Source: RH-AL1 sp965198485
Lineage (GTDB): Bacteria; Pseudomonadota; Alphaproteobacteria; Rhizobiales; Beijerinckiaceae
NCBI GenBank assembly: GCA_965198485.1
Contig: CBDAPQ010000005.1
Location: 1,240,001 to 1,304,000, forward strand
DNA: 64,000 bases
Direction of reading: 5' to 3'
Shown: positions 10,918 to 19,621 of the stretch, piece after piece
How the letters are laid out: each line of letters begins with the position of its first letter
Numbering within the stretch: the stretch's first letter is position 1
Made by a program: the position numbers and the translations under genes
Notes under the pieces: generated by a model
Databases searched by the model: none
What the model saw: the letters and a program-made list of their open reading frames with translations, nothing else
What the model was told of the DNA's origin: nothing

Positions 10918-11166
10918 TCAGGGCTGCGTCGGGCAGCTGTGGCCGTTGAACATCTCGAGCTTCGAGCAATTGGTCCAGCAGCCGTAGCCCCTGACGCGAT
11001 CGCGGATCTCGGGGTCCACAGCGGCTTTGGCACGCGCGATACAGCCCTCCGCGCAGGTCTTGATGCGCTCCGAGAGCACTTTCCGGCACGCATCTTCCTG
11101 GGCTCGAGCGGCCGCCGCCGTCACAAGCACGACGAGGACCGCCGAAAGGGTGGCAGCGCGGGTCAG
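10918..11166 (-). CDS. Small cysteine-rich exported protein, function unknown (unusual start)
   Basis: An 82-residue reading frame overlapping the secB stop. It starts with a hydrophobic signal-peptide-like stretch (LTRAATLSAVLVVLVTAAAA) and the cleavage-like ARAQE. The mature part has six cysteines (DAC, KTC, EGC, YGC, TNC, HSC), which suggests disulfide bonding in the periplasm. No ATG, GTG or TTG lies between the secB coding region and the signal peptide. The best start is a CTG forming CTGA with the secB stop, so translation may be coupled to secB. The next possible start would put about 55 unlikely residues in front. No family recognised. Confidence 0.45.
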   Translation of the reverse strand: MTRAATLSAVLVVLVTAAAARAQEDACRKVLSERIKTCAEGCIARAKAAVDPEIRDRVRGYGCWTNCSKLEMFNGHSCPTQP

Positions 11167-11666
11167 GAGGGCTGCTGGTTTTGCGCGCCACCGGTCTTGG
11201 CGATCTCGGCCATACGGGCTTGGTAGAGCGCAGCAAAATCGATCGGGTCGACGTAGAGCGGCGGAAAGCCACCGCCGCGCACCGCCTCGGCGATGATCTG
11301 GCGGGCGAACGGGAACAGCAGGCGCGGGCACTCGATCATCACGATCGGATGCTTCTGGTCCTCGGGAATGTTGAGCAGGCGGAAAATACCGGCGTAGTCG
11401 AGCTCGAACTTGAACAGTGTGTTGGCGCCTTCGCCGGCCGACCCTTCAAGCATGATGTTCACTTCGAACTCCGTCTCGGCCAGTTGCTTGGCGTTGACGT
11501 TGACGTTGATCGAGATGTTGGGCGCATTCTCCTGCGGTCCGAGCGAGCGCGGCGCGTTGGGGTTCTCGAAGGAGAAGTCCTTGATGTACTGGACAAGGGC
11601 GTTGAGCGAGGGCTGCCCGTTCGGCGCCGCCGTCTGTTGCGCGCCGTTGCCATTCGCTTCAGCCAT
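11163..11666 (-). CDS. secB: Protein-export chaperone SecB
   Basis: A 167-residue tetrameric cytoplasmic chaperone that keeps preproteins unfolded and delivers them to SecA. Family features are the PSLNALVQYIKDFSFENPNAP start of the fold, the repeated NISINVNVNAKQL strand, the acidic FEVNIMLEG strand, and the LLFPFARQIIAEAVRGGGFPPLYVDPIDFAALY helix. The N- and C-terminal tails are polar (Asn/Gln-rich), as in alphaproteobacterial SecB. The 3' end overlaps a small exported protein. FxsA lies upstream on the same strand, the usual neighbourhood in this class. Confidence 0.97.
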   Translation of the reverse strand: MAEANGNGAQQTAAPNGQPSLNALVQYIKDFSFENPNAPRSLGPQENAPNISINVNVNAKQLAETEFEVNIMLEGSAGEGANTLFKFELDYAGIFRLLNIPEDQKHPIVMIECPRLLFPFARQIIAEAVRGGGFPPLYVDPIDFAALYQARMAEIAKTGGAQNQQPS

Positions 11667-11797
11667 CGTCCCGTTCCTTCACGCTCGTCGCAGCGGGCCC
11701 GGCTAACATGGTCGACTGCCCGCCACAAGGCGAGGTCGGTCCCGTCGCCGCACCGCTCCAGCGCTTCCATGGAGCAGATCCGCAGCAGCAGACCACG

Positions 11798-12277
11798 TCA
11801 GCGCAGCAGCTCACCGCCTTTCCTTGGCGAGCGCGTGCGGTTCCATTCATCCTTGTTGAGGTCGATCGTCCGCGGACCGGAGCCGCCCTCCTTGAAGCGG
11901 ATGCCCAGACCCCCGCCACGCACCCAGCGGGCCGCGCGAGTGCGGACGGCCGGGATCGCAAGCGTCAGTCCGACGGCATCCGAGAGGAAGCCAGGGAGGA
12001 TCAGCGCCGCCGCCGCGAGGGACGCCAGCGTGCCGTCGAGCACGTCGTCGGATCGGCCGTCGTGACGTCCTTGCAGTGCGCCGCGCAGCCGCATCATCGC
12101 CGCGGCGCCGGTGCGCTTCAGTAGCCAAGCCCCCAACAGCGTGCTGGCGATGCCGGCGAGCAGGGCCCAGCCGAGCCCGACCACCTCCGCCACGCCGACG
12201 AAGACGAGCACCTCGGCCACGATCCAGATCGTGAGCAGGAGCTTGAGGCGGGTCGAGAGCAGCCGGATGATCAGCAT
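11798..12277 (-). CDS. fxsA: FxsA family membrane protein
   Basis: A 159-residue inner-membrane protein of the FxsA family; E. coli FxsA relieves phage T7 exclusion by the F plasmid, and its cellular role is unclear. The N-terminal half has two adjacent hydrophobic helices (LKLLLTIWIVAEVLVFVGVA and LGWALLAGIASTLLGAWLL), then GRSDDVLDGTLASLAAAALILPGFLSDAVGLTLAIP, the most conserved family stretch. The C-terminal tail is basic and hydrophilic. I chose the ATG at 12277, where family members start with MLI; longer upstream starts would run into the Tim44-like promoter. It is divergent from the Tim44-like gene and 131 bases from secB. Confidence 0.85.
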   Translation of the reverse strand: MLIIRLLSTRLKLLLTIWIVAEVLVFVGVAEVVGLGWALLAGIASTLLGAWLLKRTGAAAMMRLRGALQGRHDGRSDDVLDGTLASLAAAALILPGFLSDAVGLTLAIPAVRTRAARWVRGGGLGIRFKEGGSGPRTIDLNKDEWNRTRSPRKGGELLR

Positions 12278-12434
12278 GGTCAAGCTCGGAGGTTGACGTG
12301 TTGTTGGCGAAGTCTGCCGACTTGAATTCTGACGCTGGAAAACTGGCACATTGCGTCGCGTCGGCCCATCTGGGAAGATGTGTCTCGCGCCTGCCTTTGC
12401 AACGCGCCTCCTCCTGCCGGCAGGTGAGAAGCCC

Positions 12435-13127
12435 TTGGATCCCTTGACGATCGTCTTTGCCCTCGTGGCGGTTCTCGTGGTCTGGAAGCTCAACTCGGTG
12501 CTCGGCCAGAACACCGGCTTTCAGGGGCCGCGCGTCAAAGGGCGCGATCCTGCGCGGCCCGATTCGGCGCCGCGCAACGACAACGTCGTGCGCCTGCCGG
12601 GGCCTGCGGCTGCCGGACCGGTGCCGCACGACCCCGAGCGCTGGGTGGCGAGCCTCGATCCCGCTGCCGAGCCCGGCGCGGCCGTTGGGCTCGACGCGAT
12701 CGCCGCCGCCGACCCGAGCTTCTCCGCCGCGCCTTTCCTCGATGGTGCGCGCACCGCCTACGAGGCCATCGTCACCGCGTTCGCCGCCGGCGAGCGGCGC
12801 ACGCTGCAGTCGCTCCTCGCCCGCGACGTCTACGACGGTTTCGATGCGGCGATCCGCGAACGCGAGAAGCGGCGTGAGACGCTCACCACTACCTTCGTCT
12901 CGATCGCCGATGCCAAGGTCAGCACCGCGGTGCTGGAAGGACGTATCGCCCGCATCGGCGTGCGCTGCCGTTCCAAGCAGATCTCCGCGACGCACGGTGC
13001 CGGTGGGCAGCTCGCCAGCGGTAGCCCGGAACGCATCGTCGACATGAACGACGTCTGGACCTTCGCCCGCGACACCGGTTCGCGCGACCCGAACTGGAAG
13101 CTGGTCGCCACGCAATCCGGCGACTGA
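12435..13127 (+). CDS. Tim44-domain protein
   Basis: A 230-residue protein with one N-terminal membrane helix (LDPLTIVFALVAVLVVWKL) and a C-terminal Tim44-like domain (residues about 95-228) with FLDGARTAYEAIVTAFAAGE near the start and NDVWTFARDTGSRDPNWKLVAT at the end. Alphaproteobacterial homologues sit in the inner membrane and resemble the mitochondrial import motor subunit; their role is not settled. The start is a TTG at 12435 behind AGGTGAGAA, matching the LDPLTI start usual in the family. The frame is also open upstream to 12351. It is divergent from fxsA-secB and overlaps mltA as TGATG. Confidence 0.88.
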   Translation: MDPLTIVFALVAVLVVWKLNSVLGQNTGFQGPRVKGRDPARPDSAPRNDNVVRLPGPAAAGPVPHDPERWVASLDPAAEPGAAVGLDAIAAADPSFSAAPFLDGARTAYEAIVTAFAAGERRTLQSLLARDVYDGFDAAIREREKRRETLTTTFVSIADAKVSTAVLEGRIARIGVRCRSKQISATHGAGGQLASGSPERIVDMNDVWTFARDTGSRDPNWKLVATQSGD

Positions 13128-14251
13128 TGCGTGCATCGCGGCTCCTGCTGGTGCTGGCGATGCTTTCGGCTGGTGCGACGATGCTTGCCGTCAGCGAATC
13201 CGCACCAGGCGAGATGGTGGCGTTCTCCTCGCTGCCCGGCTTCGCGGACGACGATCTCGCCGCAGCTTTCGCCACTTTCCGCACGTCCTGCATCGCGATG
13301 ATCAACGGCGCCGCTGCCGCCAAGTCGGCGCTGCCGCCGTCGGTCGGTCTGCGTTGCGCCTGCTCGCAGGCAGTGCTGTTGCCCGAGCCGGTTGACGCCG
13401 CCGCCGCCCACGCCTTCTTCACCGCGCATTTCACGCCGCGGCGCCTGGCGCCAGAAGCCTTCCTCACGGGCTACTACGAGCCGGTGGTCGAGGGCTCGCG
13501 CACCCGCAGCGCCGCTTTCACCGCCCCGCTGCTCGCCGCTCCGGCGGCGGCGCACGGACTGCCCGATCGCGCGGCGATTGAGGCCGGCGCGCTTGGCGCC
13601 GCCGCCCCGCCGCTGGTTTGGCTCCGCGCGCCGGTCGACGCTTTCTTCGTGGCGATCCAGGGCTCGGCGCGGGTGCGGCTGCCGGACGGCACCCTGAAAC
13701 GCGTGGCCTACGCCGGCCGCAATGGCAAGCCCTACACCGCGATCGGCAAGGTTCTGGTGCAGCGCCTCGGCATCTCGCCGGCGGATATGAGCATGGCGCA
13801 GCTGCGCGGCTGGATCGAGGCACACGGCCAATCACCGGGCGACGCCGGCCGCGCGCTGATGGACGAGAACCGCTCCTTCATCTTCTTCCGCTTCGACGAT
13901 GCGCTGCCGTCGGAATCGGGTCCGTCGGGCGCCGCCGGCGTCGGCCTGACGCCGCTGCGCTCGCTCGCCGTCGACCGCGCGCGCTGGACCTATGGGTTGC
14001 CGGTCTACGTCGACGCCATCTTGCCGTGGCGTGGCGAGGAGCCGGAGCCGTTCCACCGCCTGATGGTCGCGCAGGACACCGGCGCGGCCATCGTCGGGCC
14101 GGCACGGGCGGACATCTTCTTCGGCACCGGCCAAGAGGCCGCCAACCGCGCCGGGCCGATCCGCCAGCCCGGAACGCTGTGGGTGCTCTGGCCCAAGGAC
14201 CCGGGAGAGCAGCCGGAGGGGGGCGCCGCGGCGCCCCCCGCACGCCGATGA
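13127..14251 (+). CDS. mltA: Membrane-bound lytic murein transglycosylase A
   Basis: A 374-residue periplasmic peptidoglycan-cleaving enzyme that produces 1,6-anhydro-muropeptides. An N-terminal signal peptide (about 1-22) has no lipobox cysteine, so it is probably soluble or loosely attached, unlike the E. coli lipoprotein. The MltA domain shows FLTGYYEPVVEGSRTRS and FFVAIQGSARVRLPDGTLKRVAYAGRNGKPYTAIG. The 3D domain near residues 305-335 contains MVAQDTGAAIVGPARADIFFG, with the catalytic aspartates. It overlaps the Tim44-like gene and the Smr gene, so the three form one operon. Confidence 0.95.
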   Translation: MRASRLLLVLAMLSAGATMLAVSESAPGEMVAFSSLPGFADDDLAAAFATFRTSCIAMINGAAAAKSALPPSVGLRCACSQAVLLPEPVDAAAAHAFFTAHFTPRRLAPEAFLTGYYEPVVEGSRTRSAAFTAPLLAAPAAAHGLPDRAAIEAGALGAAAPPLVWLRAPVDAFFVAIQGSARVRLPDGTLKRVAYAGRNGKPYTAIGKVLVQRLGISPADMSMAQLRGWIEAHGQSPGDAGRALMDENRSFIFFRFDDALPSESGPSGAAGVGLTPLRSLAVDRARWTYGLPVYVDAILPWRGEEPEPFHRLMVAQDTGAAIVGPARADIFFGTGQEAANRAGPIRQPGTLWVLWPKDPGEQPEGGAAAPPARR

Positions 14252-14832
14252 GCGAAACGAAGCCGCGCTCGACGCGCCTGCGACGGCTCACCGACGATGA
14301 GATCGAGCTTTGGCTAACAGTGGCCTCGACGGTGGCGCGGCGGCCCGGCAGCCTGTTGCCGCCGCCCACCGCGGTCGCGCCGCGCGCACCCGCCACGGCG
14401 ATACCGGCGCCTGTCCTGCCGCCGCCGCCGGCGCCGCGCCCGACCCTGCCGCCGTTGGCGCCGCTCGAGCGCAAGCTGAAGCAGAAGCTGTCGCGCGGCC
14501 GCATGACCGCCGACGCCGCCATCGATCTTCACGGGTTGCGCCAAGGCGAGGCGCACATGGCGCTTTTGCGTTTCCTCGACCGCGGGCAGCGGCAGGGCTT
14601 CAAGGTGGTGCTGGTGGTCACTGGCAAGGGCGGCCGGGCGCGCGAGGACGAATGGGGCTTCGGCGAGGGCACCACCGGCGTGCTGCGCCGGCAAGTGCCG
14701 CTTTGGCTCGGCCTGCCCGAGTTCCGCGCGATGGTGCTGGGCTGGGAAGAGGCTGGGCGACCGCACGGTGGTGCCGGCGCGCTCTACGTCAGGCTGCGGC
14801 GCGGAACACACACGTCGCAGGAATTTGATTAG
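14248..14832 (+). CDS. Smr domain protein
   Basis: A 194-residue protein with a Pro/Ala-rich linker (residues about 35-70) and a C-terminal Smr (MutS-related) domain, recognisable by AAIDLHGLRQGEAHMALLRFL and VVLVVTGKGGR. Smr domains can nick DNA or cleave RNA; stand-alone alphaproteobacterial members downstream of mltA have no established role. The DLHGL and TGKG motifs are intact. The start overlaps the mltA stop as ATGA, so translation is likely coupled. Confidence 0.92.
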   Translation: MSETKPRSTRLRRLTDDEIELWLTVASTVARRPGSLLPPPTAVAPRAPATAIPAPVLPPPPAPRPTLPPLAPLERKLKQKLSRGRMTADAAIDLHGLRQGEAHMALLRFLDRGQRQGFKVVLVVTGKGGRAREDEWGFGEGTTGVLRRQVPLWLGLPEFRAMVLGWEEAGRPHGGAGALYVRLRRGTHTSQEFD

Positions 14833-14916
14833 CGTCGCGCGCGTGCTTCGCGCCGCGGCCGATCCGGCCTATGTTCGGCGAGTTCGCCGCCTGCGCGGCT
14901 CGAGCGGGGTGGTGCG

Positions 14917-15315
14917 ATGAAGGCGGCAAGCGTGTTCCTGGTCACGGCGGTGCTGGCGTCGGCGGTGGCCTTGCCCTGCCGGGCCGATCCGCCGCTCGCC
15001 GGCCAGTATCTCATCGCCTCGTCGGCGCACCAGCCGTTCTGCTCGAGCCCGCGCGAGCTCGCCGCCTACACGGCGGCAACGATCGACCACGACGCGCTGC
15101 CTCTCGCCGGCTTTCCCGGCTGCGTCACAGTCAACCGCGGCACGCCGATCCAGGTAATGCAGGACCTCGGGCCGAGCGGACACGCCATGCACGTCGTGCG
15201 CGCCCGCGCGTCGCTGAGCTTCCCATTCCACGCGATCGACGCCTACACCTACAGCGCCGGGCTCTATCCGCTCTACTACAATCCGCTCACCGAGCAGTTC
15301 CGCAACTTCCCTTAG
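14917..15315 (+). CDS. Small secreted protein, function unknown
   Basis: A 132-residue protein with a classical signal peptide (MKAASVFLVTAVLASAVALPCRA, cleaved before DPPLAG). The mature part has cysteines in PFCSS and GCVTV, and a tyrosine-rich end (AYTYSAGLYPLYYNPL). A GGGGTGG purine stretch lies just before the ATG. It follows the Smr gene by 84 bases and faces the quinone oxidoreductase convergently. No family recognised. Confidence 0.6.
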   Translation: MKAASVFLVTAVLASAVALPCRADPPLAGQYLIASSAHQPFCSSPRELAAYTAATIDHDALPLAGFPGCVTVNRGTPIQVMQDLGPSGHAMHVVRARASLSFPFHAIDAYTYSAGLYPLYYNPLTEQFRNFP

Positions 15316-15350
15316 CCGATATCCAACCTCGCCAAGTCGGAGCCGGTCGG

Positions 15351-16355
15351 CTATCGGCCGGTCACCAGCAGGATCTTGCCGAGGTGGGTCGAGCTCTCCA
15401 TCAGCTCCTGCGCCTGCCGCGCCTCGGCGAGCGGGAAGGTGGCGTGTATGACCGGCCTGACCCGGCTGGCGTCGAGCAGCGGCCACACGTGCGCGCGCAA
15501 GCCGTCGGCCACCTCGGCCTTCTTGGCGATCGTGCGCGACCTCAGCGTTGAACCCGTCAACACCAGACGCTTCAGCATGAGGGGCATGAAATCCACCTCC
15601 TTGCTGACCGGCGAGGCGACGAAGGCGATCTGCACCAGCCGGCCTTCGACCCCGAGGCAGGCGATGTTGCGCGGGAGATAGTCGCCGCCGACCATGTCGA
15701 GGATCAGGTTCACGCCCGCCCCGGCGGTCGCTGCCTTGACGAGCGCGACGAAGTCCTGCGTCCGGTAGTCAATCGCGTGGTCGGCGCCGAGCGTACGGCA
15801 GAAGGCGCATTTCTCGGGCGAGCCGGCGGTGGCGAAGACCTCGGCGCCGAACGCCTTGGCGAGCTGAATGGCGGTGGAGCCGATGCCACTCGAGCCGCCG
15901 TGCACCAGGAAGCGCTCGCCCTCGACGAGGTGCCCGCGCGTAAAGACGTTGTCGAAGACGGTGAAATAGGTCTCCGGCACGCCGCCGGCCTCGACCAGGC
16001 CGAGCGCCCGGGGGCGCGGCAGGCACAGCGGTGCGGCGGCCACGGCGTATTCGGCGTAGCCGCCGGAACCGAGCAGCGCGCAGACCTCGTCGCCCTCCTT
16101 CAGGCCCTTCACTCCGGTACCCAGCGCGGCAATGCGGCCGGAGACCTCGAGGCCGGGGATGTCGCTCTCGCCCTTGGGCGGCGGGTACTGGCCGGCGCGC
16201 TGGATCAGGTCGGGGCGGTTGACACCGGCGGCGGCGACCTCGATCAGCACCTGGCCCTCGCCGGGACGGGGTACCTCGGCCTCGACGGCGCGGATGACCT
16301 CCGCGCCTCCGACGCCGTCGTAGCGGATCTGCATCATGCGGGTGGGTAGCGGCAT
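15351..16355 (-). CDS. NAD(P)H quinone oxidoreductase (zinc-free MDR family, PIG3-like)
   Basis: A 334-residue medium-chain dehydrogenase/reductase. The N-terminal GroES-like half contains VEVAAAGVNRPDLIQRAGQYPPPKGESDIPGLEVSG, the signature of the PIG3-type quinone oxidoreductases, which lack the catalytic zinc ligands. The Rossmann half has VHGGSSGIGSTAIQLAKAFGAEVFAT, with the GxxGxG-like nucleotide site, and the DYRTQDFV segment. It probably reduces quinones with NADPH. It is monocistronic, convergent with the small secreted protein, and 55 bases from the chemoreceptor gene on the same strand. Confidence 0.92.
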   Translation of the reverse strand: MPLPTRMMQIRYDGVGGAEVIRAVEAEVPRPGEGQVLIEVAAAGVNRPDLIQRAGQYPPPKGESDIPGLEVSGRIAALGTGVKGLKEGDEVCALLGSGGYAEYAVAAAPLCLPRPRALGLVEAGGVPETYFTVFDNVFTRGHLVEGERFLVHGGSSGIGSTAIQLAKAFGAEVFATAGSPEKCAFCRTLGADHAIDYRTQDFVALVKAATAGAGVNLILDMVGGDYLPRNIACLGVEGRLVQIAFVASPVSKEVDFMPLMLKRLVLTGSTLRSRTIAKKAEVADGLRAHVWPLLDASRVRPVIHATFPLAEARQAQELMESSTHLGKILLVTGR

Positions 16356-16410
16356 CAGGTCCTCCGGCCCAGGCAGATAGCGCTCTTCGCCGCCGCCGCT
16401 AGCTCGATCC

Positions 16411-18393
16411 TCAGGCGCGGCGGGTCTGCTCCAGGTAGACGGTCACCCGCGCGCGCATCGCCTCGGCCCGCCCGGCGACGAGCTCGGCCGCAGCCAGCAC
16501 CTTGCGCGCCGCCTCGTCGGTGCGGACGGCGTCGGCTTCGACATCGGCGATGTTGAGCTTGACGTTCTCAGCACCGGCGGCGGCCAGGTTAGCGTTGGTC
16601 GTGATTCGCGCCACGCCCGCCGATTGCTCCTCGATCGCGTTGGCGATCACCACGGCGTTCTCGCCCATGTCGTGCACCGAGACGCCGATGTCCTCCAGGG
16701 TCGACGCGGCCGTCTGCATGGCGCTCTGCACGTCCTTGATGTAGGTGCCGATCTCGTTGGTGGCGCGCGACGTGGCGACGGAGAGCTGCTTGACCTCGCC
16801 GGCGACCACGGCGAAGCCGCGCCCGGCTTGGCCGGCCCGTGCCGCCTCGATGGTCGCATTGAGGGCCAGAAGGTTCGTCTCCTGGGCGATGGCGCCGATC
16901 ACGCCGACGATCTCGCCGATGCGTCGTGCGCCGATCTGCAGGTCCCGCACGGTGGCGTCGGCTTCGTGCGCTCGCGTGACGGCCTCGCTCGCGGCCCGCG
17001 CCGAGATCGACACGCGCCGGCCGACCTCGTCCACCGATATCGCGACCTCCTGCGTCCCGGCGGCGACGTGGCGCACGCCGGACGATGCCTCGCCGGCGGC
17101 GGCCCCGACCAGCCCGCATTTGCGGCTGGTGCGAGCGGCGGTGTCCAGCAGAGCCTTCGCCGATGTCGTCATGGCCATGGCCGCTTCGGCGAGCGACGCG
17201 GTATAGGTTCCAACCTCGTGTTCGAAAGAGCGGTTCAGGGCTTCCATTGTCATCAGCTTGGCACGCCTCTCTGCACGTTCGGCCTCTTTCTCCGCGTCCA
17301 ACACCCCGACCTTGATCAGTCCGTCCTGAAAGACTTTGACCGCCTTGGCCATCGCCCCGACTTCGTCGCGTCGCGCCGCCGAGGGGATCGCTGTCTCGAG
17401 CGCACCGGCGGCGATCCCGCGCATCGCGTCCGTTATCGCCGCCAGGGGGCGGGCGATGGTGCGTACGAGCGCGAAGGCCAGGATCGTGCCCGAAGCGAGC
17501 GCCAGCGCCGTCGAGATAAGATCGAAGATGCCGGCCTTGCCGATGACGATCAGCATGCGCCGCGCCGCGCCGATCTGGGCGTTGACACCGGCGAGACGCA
17601 ACTTGATGCCGCTGTCGAGCAGATACTGCGCTTTGGCTTCCCACTCCACGGCGGCGGACGCGAACTGCTTCGTTGCCTCCTCCATGCCGGAGCATGCCGC
17701 GTCGTAGCGCGCCATCGAAGCGGCCAAAGCAGCGAAGAGCTTGCTCAGGTGGGGGTCGCTTCCGGCTCCCGACCCGACGAGTTCGTCAAGGGCCTTGTGC
17801 GCCGCCTCGGCCCACCGCCGTGCGGCCTCCGCGTCAGAGGGCTCGCGCGAGATGTGATAGCGCAGCGACGAGACGCCCGAGGCTCCGATGCTCCGCAGCA
17901 GTGCGACGGCGGACTGCCGGCGCTCCGGATCACCGTCGATGCGAGGCTCGATCGACGCAGCGATGACCTGCGATGCGGTGAGCGCGTCGCGCAGATCGAC
18001 GGAGTTCTTCTGCCGGACGCCGATCAGGCCGACGGTCGTCTCTAGTGTGCGCAGGTAATCCTTCGTTTGCGCGTGCAACATCGCGTGCGAGATGCCGGCG
18101 TCGGCAGACCGGTCGAAGAGACTGGAGTCGGCGACCTTCAAGGCTTTGATCGTGGTGTCGAGCGTGTCCAGGTCGTTGGCGTCCTCCGTCGCGGCGTAGA
18201 GCTTGGCGCGCGCTACCGTCGCCCGCAGCTCGATGTTGAACTCGATCTGGGTGGCATAGCCTTGGGCGACGGTCTCGACGCGGCGGGCCTCGTCGCCCAC
18301 GAGCCGAATCGCCACGAAAGCGTTGATACCGACAGCGAGCAGCAGCACCAGGACCAGCGTGAAGGCGCCGACGACCCGGAAGCCGATCGTCAT
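16411..18393 (-). CDS. Methyl-accepting chemotaxis protein
   Basis: A 660-residue chemoreceptor. An N-terminal membrane helix (about 7-30) precedes a helical periplasmic sensor domain of about 280 residues, long enough to be of the bimodular helical type. A second membrane helix (near 305-325) leads into a HAMP domain (RTIARPLAAITDAMRGIAAG), and the signalling domain ends the protein. The tip sequence ETNLLALNATIEAARAGQAGRGFAVVAGEVKQL matches the conserved CheA/CheW contact region. The ATG at 18393 overlaps the stop of the upstream TRAP binding protein as ATGA, so the two are translationally coupled. No C-terminal CheR-binding pentapeptide is visible. Confidence 0.94.
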   Translation of the reverse strand: MTIGFRVVGAFTLVLVLLLAVGINAFVAIRLVGDEARRVETVAQGYATQIEFNIELRATVARAKLYAATEDANDLDTLDTTIKALKVADSSLFDRSADAGISHAMLHAQTKDYLRTLETTVGLIGVRQKNSVDLRDALTASQVIAASIEPRIDGDPERRQSAVALLRSIGASGVSSLRYHISREPSDAEAARRWAEAAHKALDELVGSGAGSDPHLSKLFAALAASMARYDAACSGMEEATKQFASAAVEWEAKAQYLLDSGIKLRLAGVNAQIGAARRMLIVIGKAGIFDLISTALALASGTILAFALVRTIARPLAAITDAMRGIAAGALETAIPSAARRDEVGAMAKAVKVFQDGLIKVGVLDAEKEAERAERRAKLMTMEALNRSFEHEVGTYTASLAEAAMAMTTSAKALLDTAARTSRKCGLVGAAAGEASSGVRHVAAGTQEVAISVDEVGRRVSISARAASEAVTRAHEADATVRDLQIGARRIGEIVGVIGAIAQETNLLALNATIEAARAGQAGRGFAVVAGEVKQLSVATSRATNEIGTYIKDVQSAMQTAASTLEDIGVSVHDMGENAVVIANAIEEQSAGVARITTNANLAAAGAENVKLNIADVEADAVRTDEAARKVLAAAELVAGRAEAMRARVTVYLEQTRRA

Positions 18394-19436
18394 GGCGAAG
18401 CCCGTTGGCCGAGGGCAGCGCTCGCGGGCGCCTGATAGGCCTTGATGCGATCGATCGTGGCCCGGCCGAACTGCTTGTCGTAGAACGGCGCGGCTGCCGC
18501 AGCTTGTCTGGCGAATGCGGCGCGATCGATCGTGTCGACAATCGCCACGCCCGCCGCCCGCATCGTGGCGAGCCCCGTTGTCTCCACCTTGGTCGCGTAG
18601 TCGCGCGATGCCGCCGCCGCCGCTCGCGCCGCCGCGGTGAATGCCGCCTTGTCCTCGGACGAAAGCTCGTTCCACGCGTCGCCGGACATCAGGACGACCG
18701 CTGGATCGTAGACGTGAGACGTCAGCGTGAGGTGGTTCTGAACCTCGTAGAAGCGCGAGCTTACGATCGTCGCTATGGGATTCTCCTGCGCGTCGACGCG
18801 GCCGCTGTGTAGGGCCGCGTACACCTGCGGGAAGGGGATCGGCCTGGGCTCGGCACCCAGCGCCTCGAACCCCGCGATCATCACCTCCGATTGCGGAAGG
18901 CGCAGCTTGAGGCCCTTGAGGTCGGCCGGACTGTGCACCGGTCGTCGCGAGTTGGTGAGTTGGCGCATGCCGTTCTCGCCCCATGCCAGCGCGTGGAGCC
19001 CTTTGGCGTCGAACTCGCGGAGGGCGGCTTCGCCGATCGGCCCGTCGAGCACGCGGCGCGCTGCGGCAGCGTCTTCGAACAGGAAGGGTATGTTGAAGAC
19101 GCCGACATCGGGCACCACGGTCGGGAGCGGCGCGCCAGTGACGAAGGCGAGCTCGATGGCGTCCACCTTGAGGGCGTCGAGCACCGCAACCTCGCCTCCG
19201 AGCATGGCGTTGGGGTAAGACTCGATTTCGAAGCGGCCGCCGGTGCGCGCGGCGACCTGCGCCCCAAAGACCTCAGCTCCGGCACCGAGCTGGGATTCGA
19301 CGGGTAGGATGAAGGCGAGCTTGAGGGTACGCGGCGCCCCAAGCGCCAGCCCGGAGCCGAAGGTGGCGACCATGCAGGCCGCGACGATCGCACGGACTGA
19401 CCTGGGAAGGCTTCGGATGGGAAGCAGGACTTTCAT
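18390..19436 (-). CDS. TRAP transporter solute-binding protein (DctP family)
   Basis: A 348-residue periplasmic binding protein. A signal peptide (MKVLLPIRSLPRSVRAIVAA onward, cleaved near GLALGAPRT) is followed by the DctP fold. Landmarks are LGGEVAVLDALKVDAIELAFV, the ligand-contacting arginine in LKGLKLRLPQSEV, and ALHSGRVDAQENPIATIVSSRFYEVQNHLTLTSH. These proteins bind C4-dicarboxylates or other organic acids. I chose the ATG at 19436, because ten extra residues from the next upstream ATG would spoil the signal peptide. The DctQ and DctM membrane subunits are absent from the window. Instead the gene is fused by a four-base overlap to a chemoreceptor, which suggests a sensory role. Confidence 0.9.
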   Translation of the reverse strand: MKVLLPIRSLPRSVRAIVAACMVATFGSGLALGAPRTLKLAFILPVESQLGAGAEVFGAQVAARTGGRFEIESYPNAMLGGEVAVLDALKVDAIELAFVTGAPLPTVVPDVGVFNIPFLFEDAAAARRVLDGPIGEAALREFDAKGLHALAWGENGMRQLTNSRRPVHSPADLKGLKLRLPQSEVMIAGFEALGAEPRPIPFPQVYAALHSGRVDAQENPIATIVSSRFYEVQNHLTLTSHVYDPAVVLMSGDAWNELSSEDKAAFTAAARAAAAASRDYATKVETTGLATMRAAGVAIVDTIDRAAFARQAAAAAPFYDKQFGRATIDRIKAYQAPASAALGQRASP

Positions 19437-19621
19437 CTCACGCCAAGGACAACGCGATGGCATCAATGAACATAGATTAGGTTAATGACGGATTGCCACT
19501 CTTGCGCGAGACCATCGTCATTGGCGCGAAATCGCCTTTCTTGCCTGCCAAGGAGGCGGACGTCGGCGCCTGACGAAGCGTGGCGCTGTCCGACCATTGC
19601 GCGAACCGCTTGAGGTGATTT

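Noticed and set aside
16411..18984. Chemoreceptor taken at full open length of 857 residues
   Set aside because: The first 197 residues are the shadow of the dctP-like gene; the true start is the ATG at 18393, which overlaps the dctP stop.
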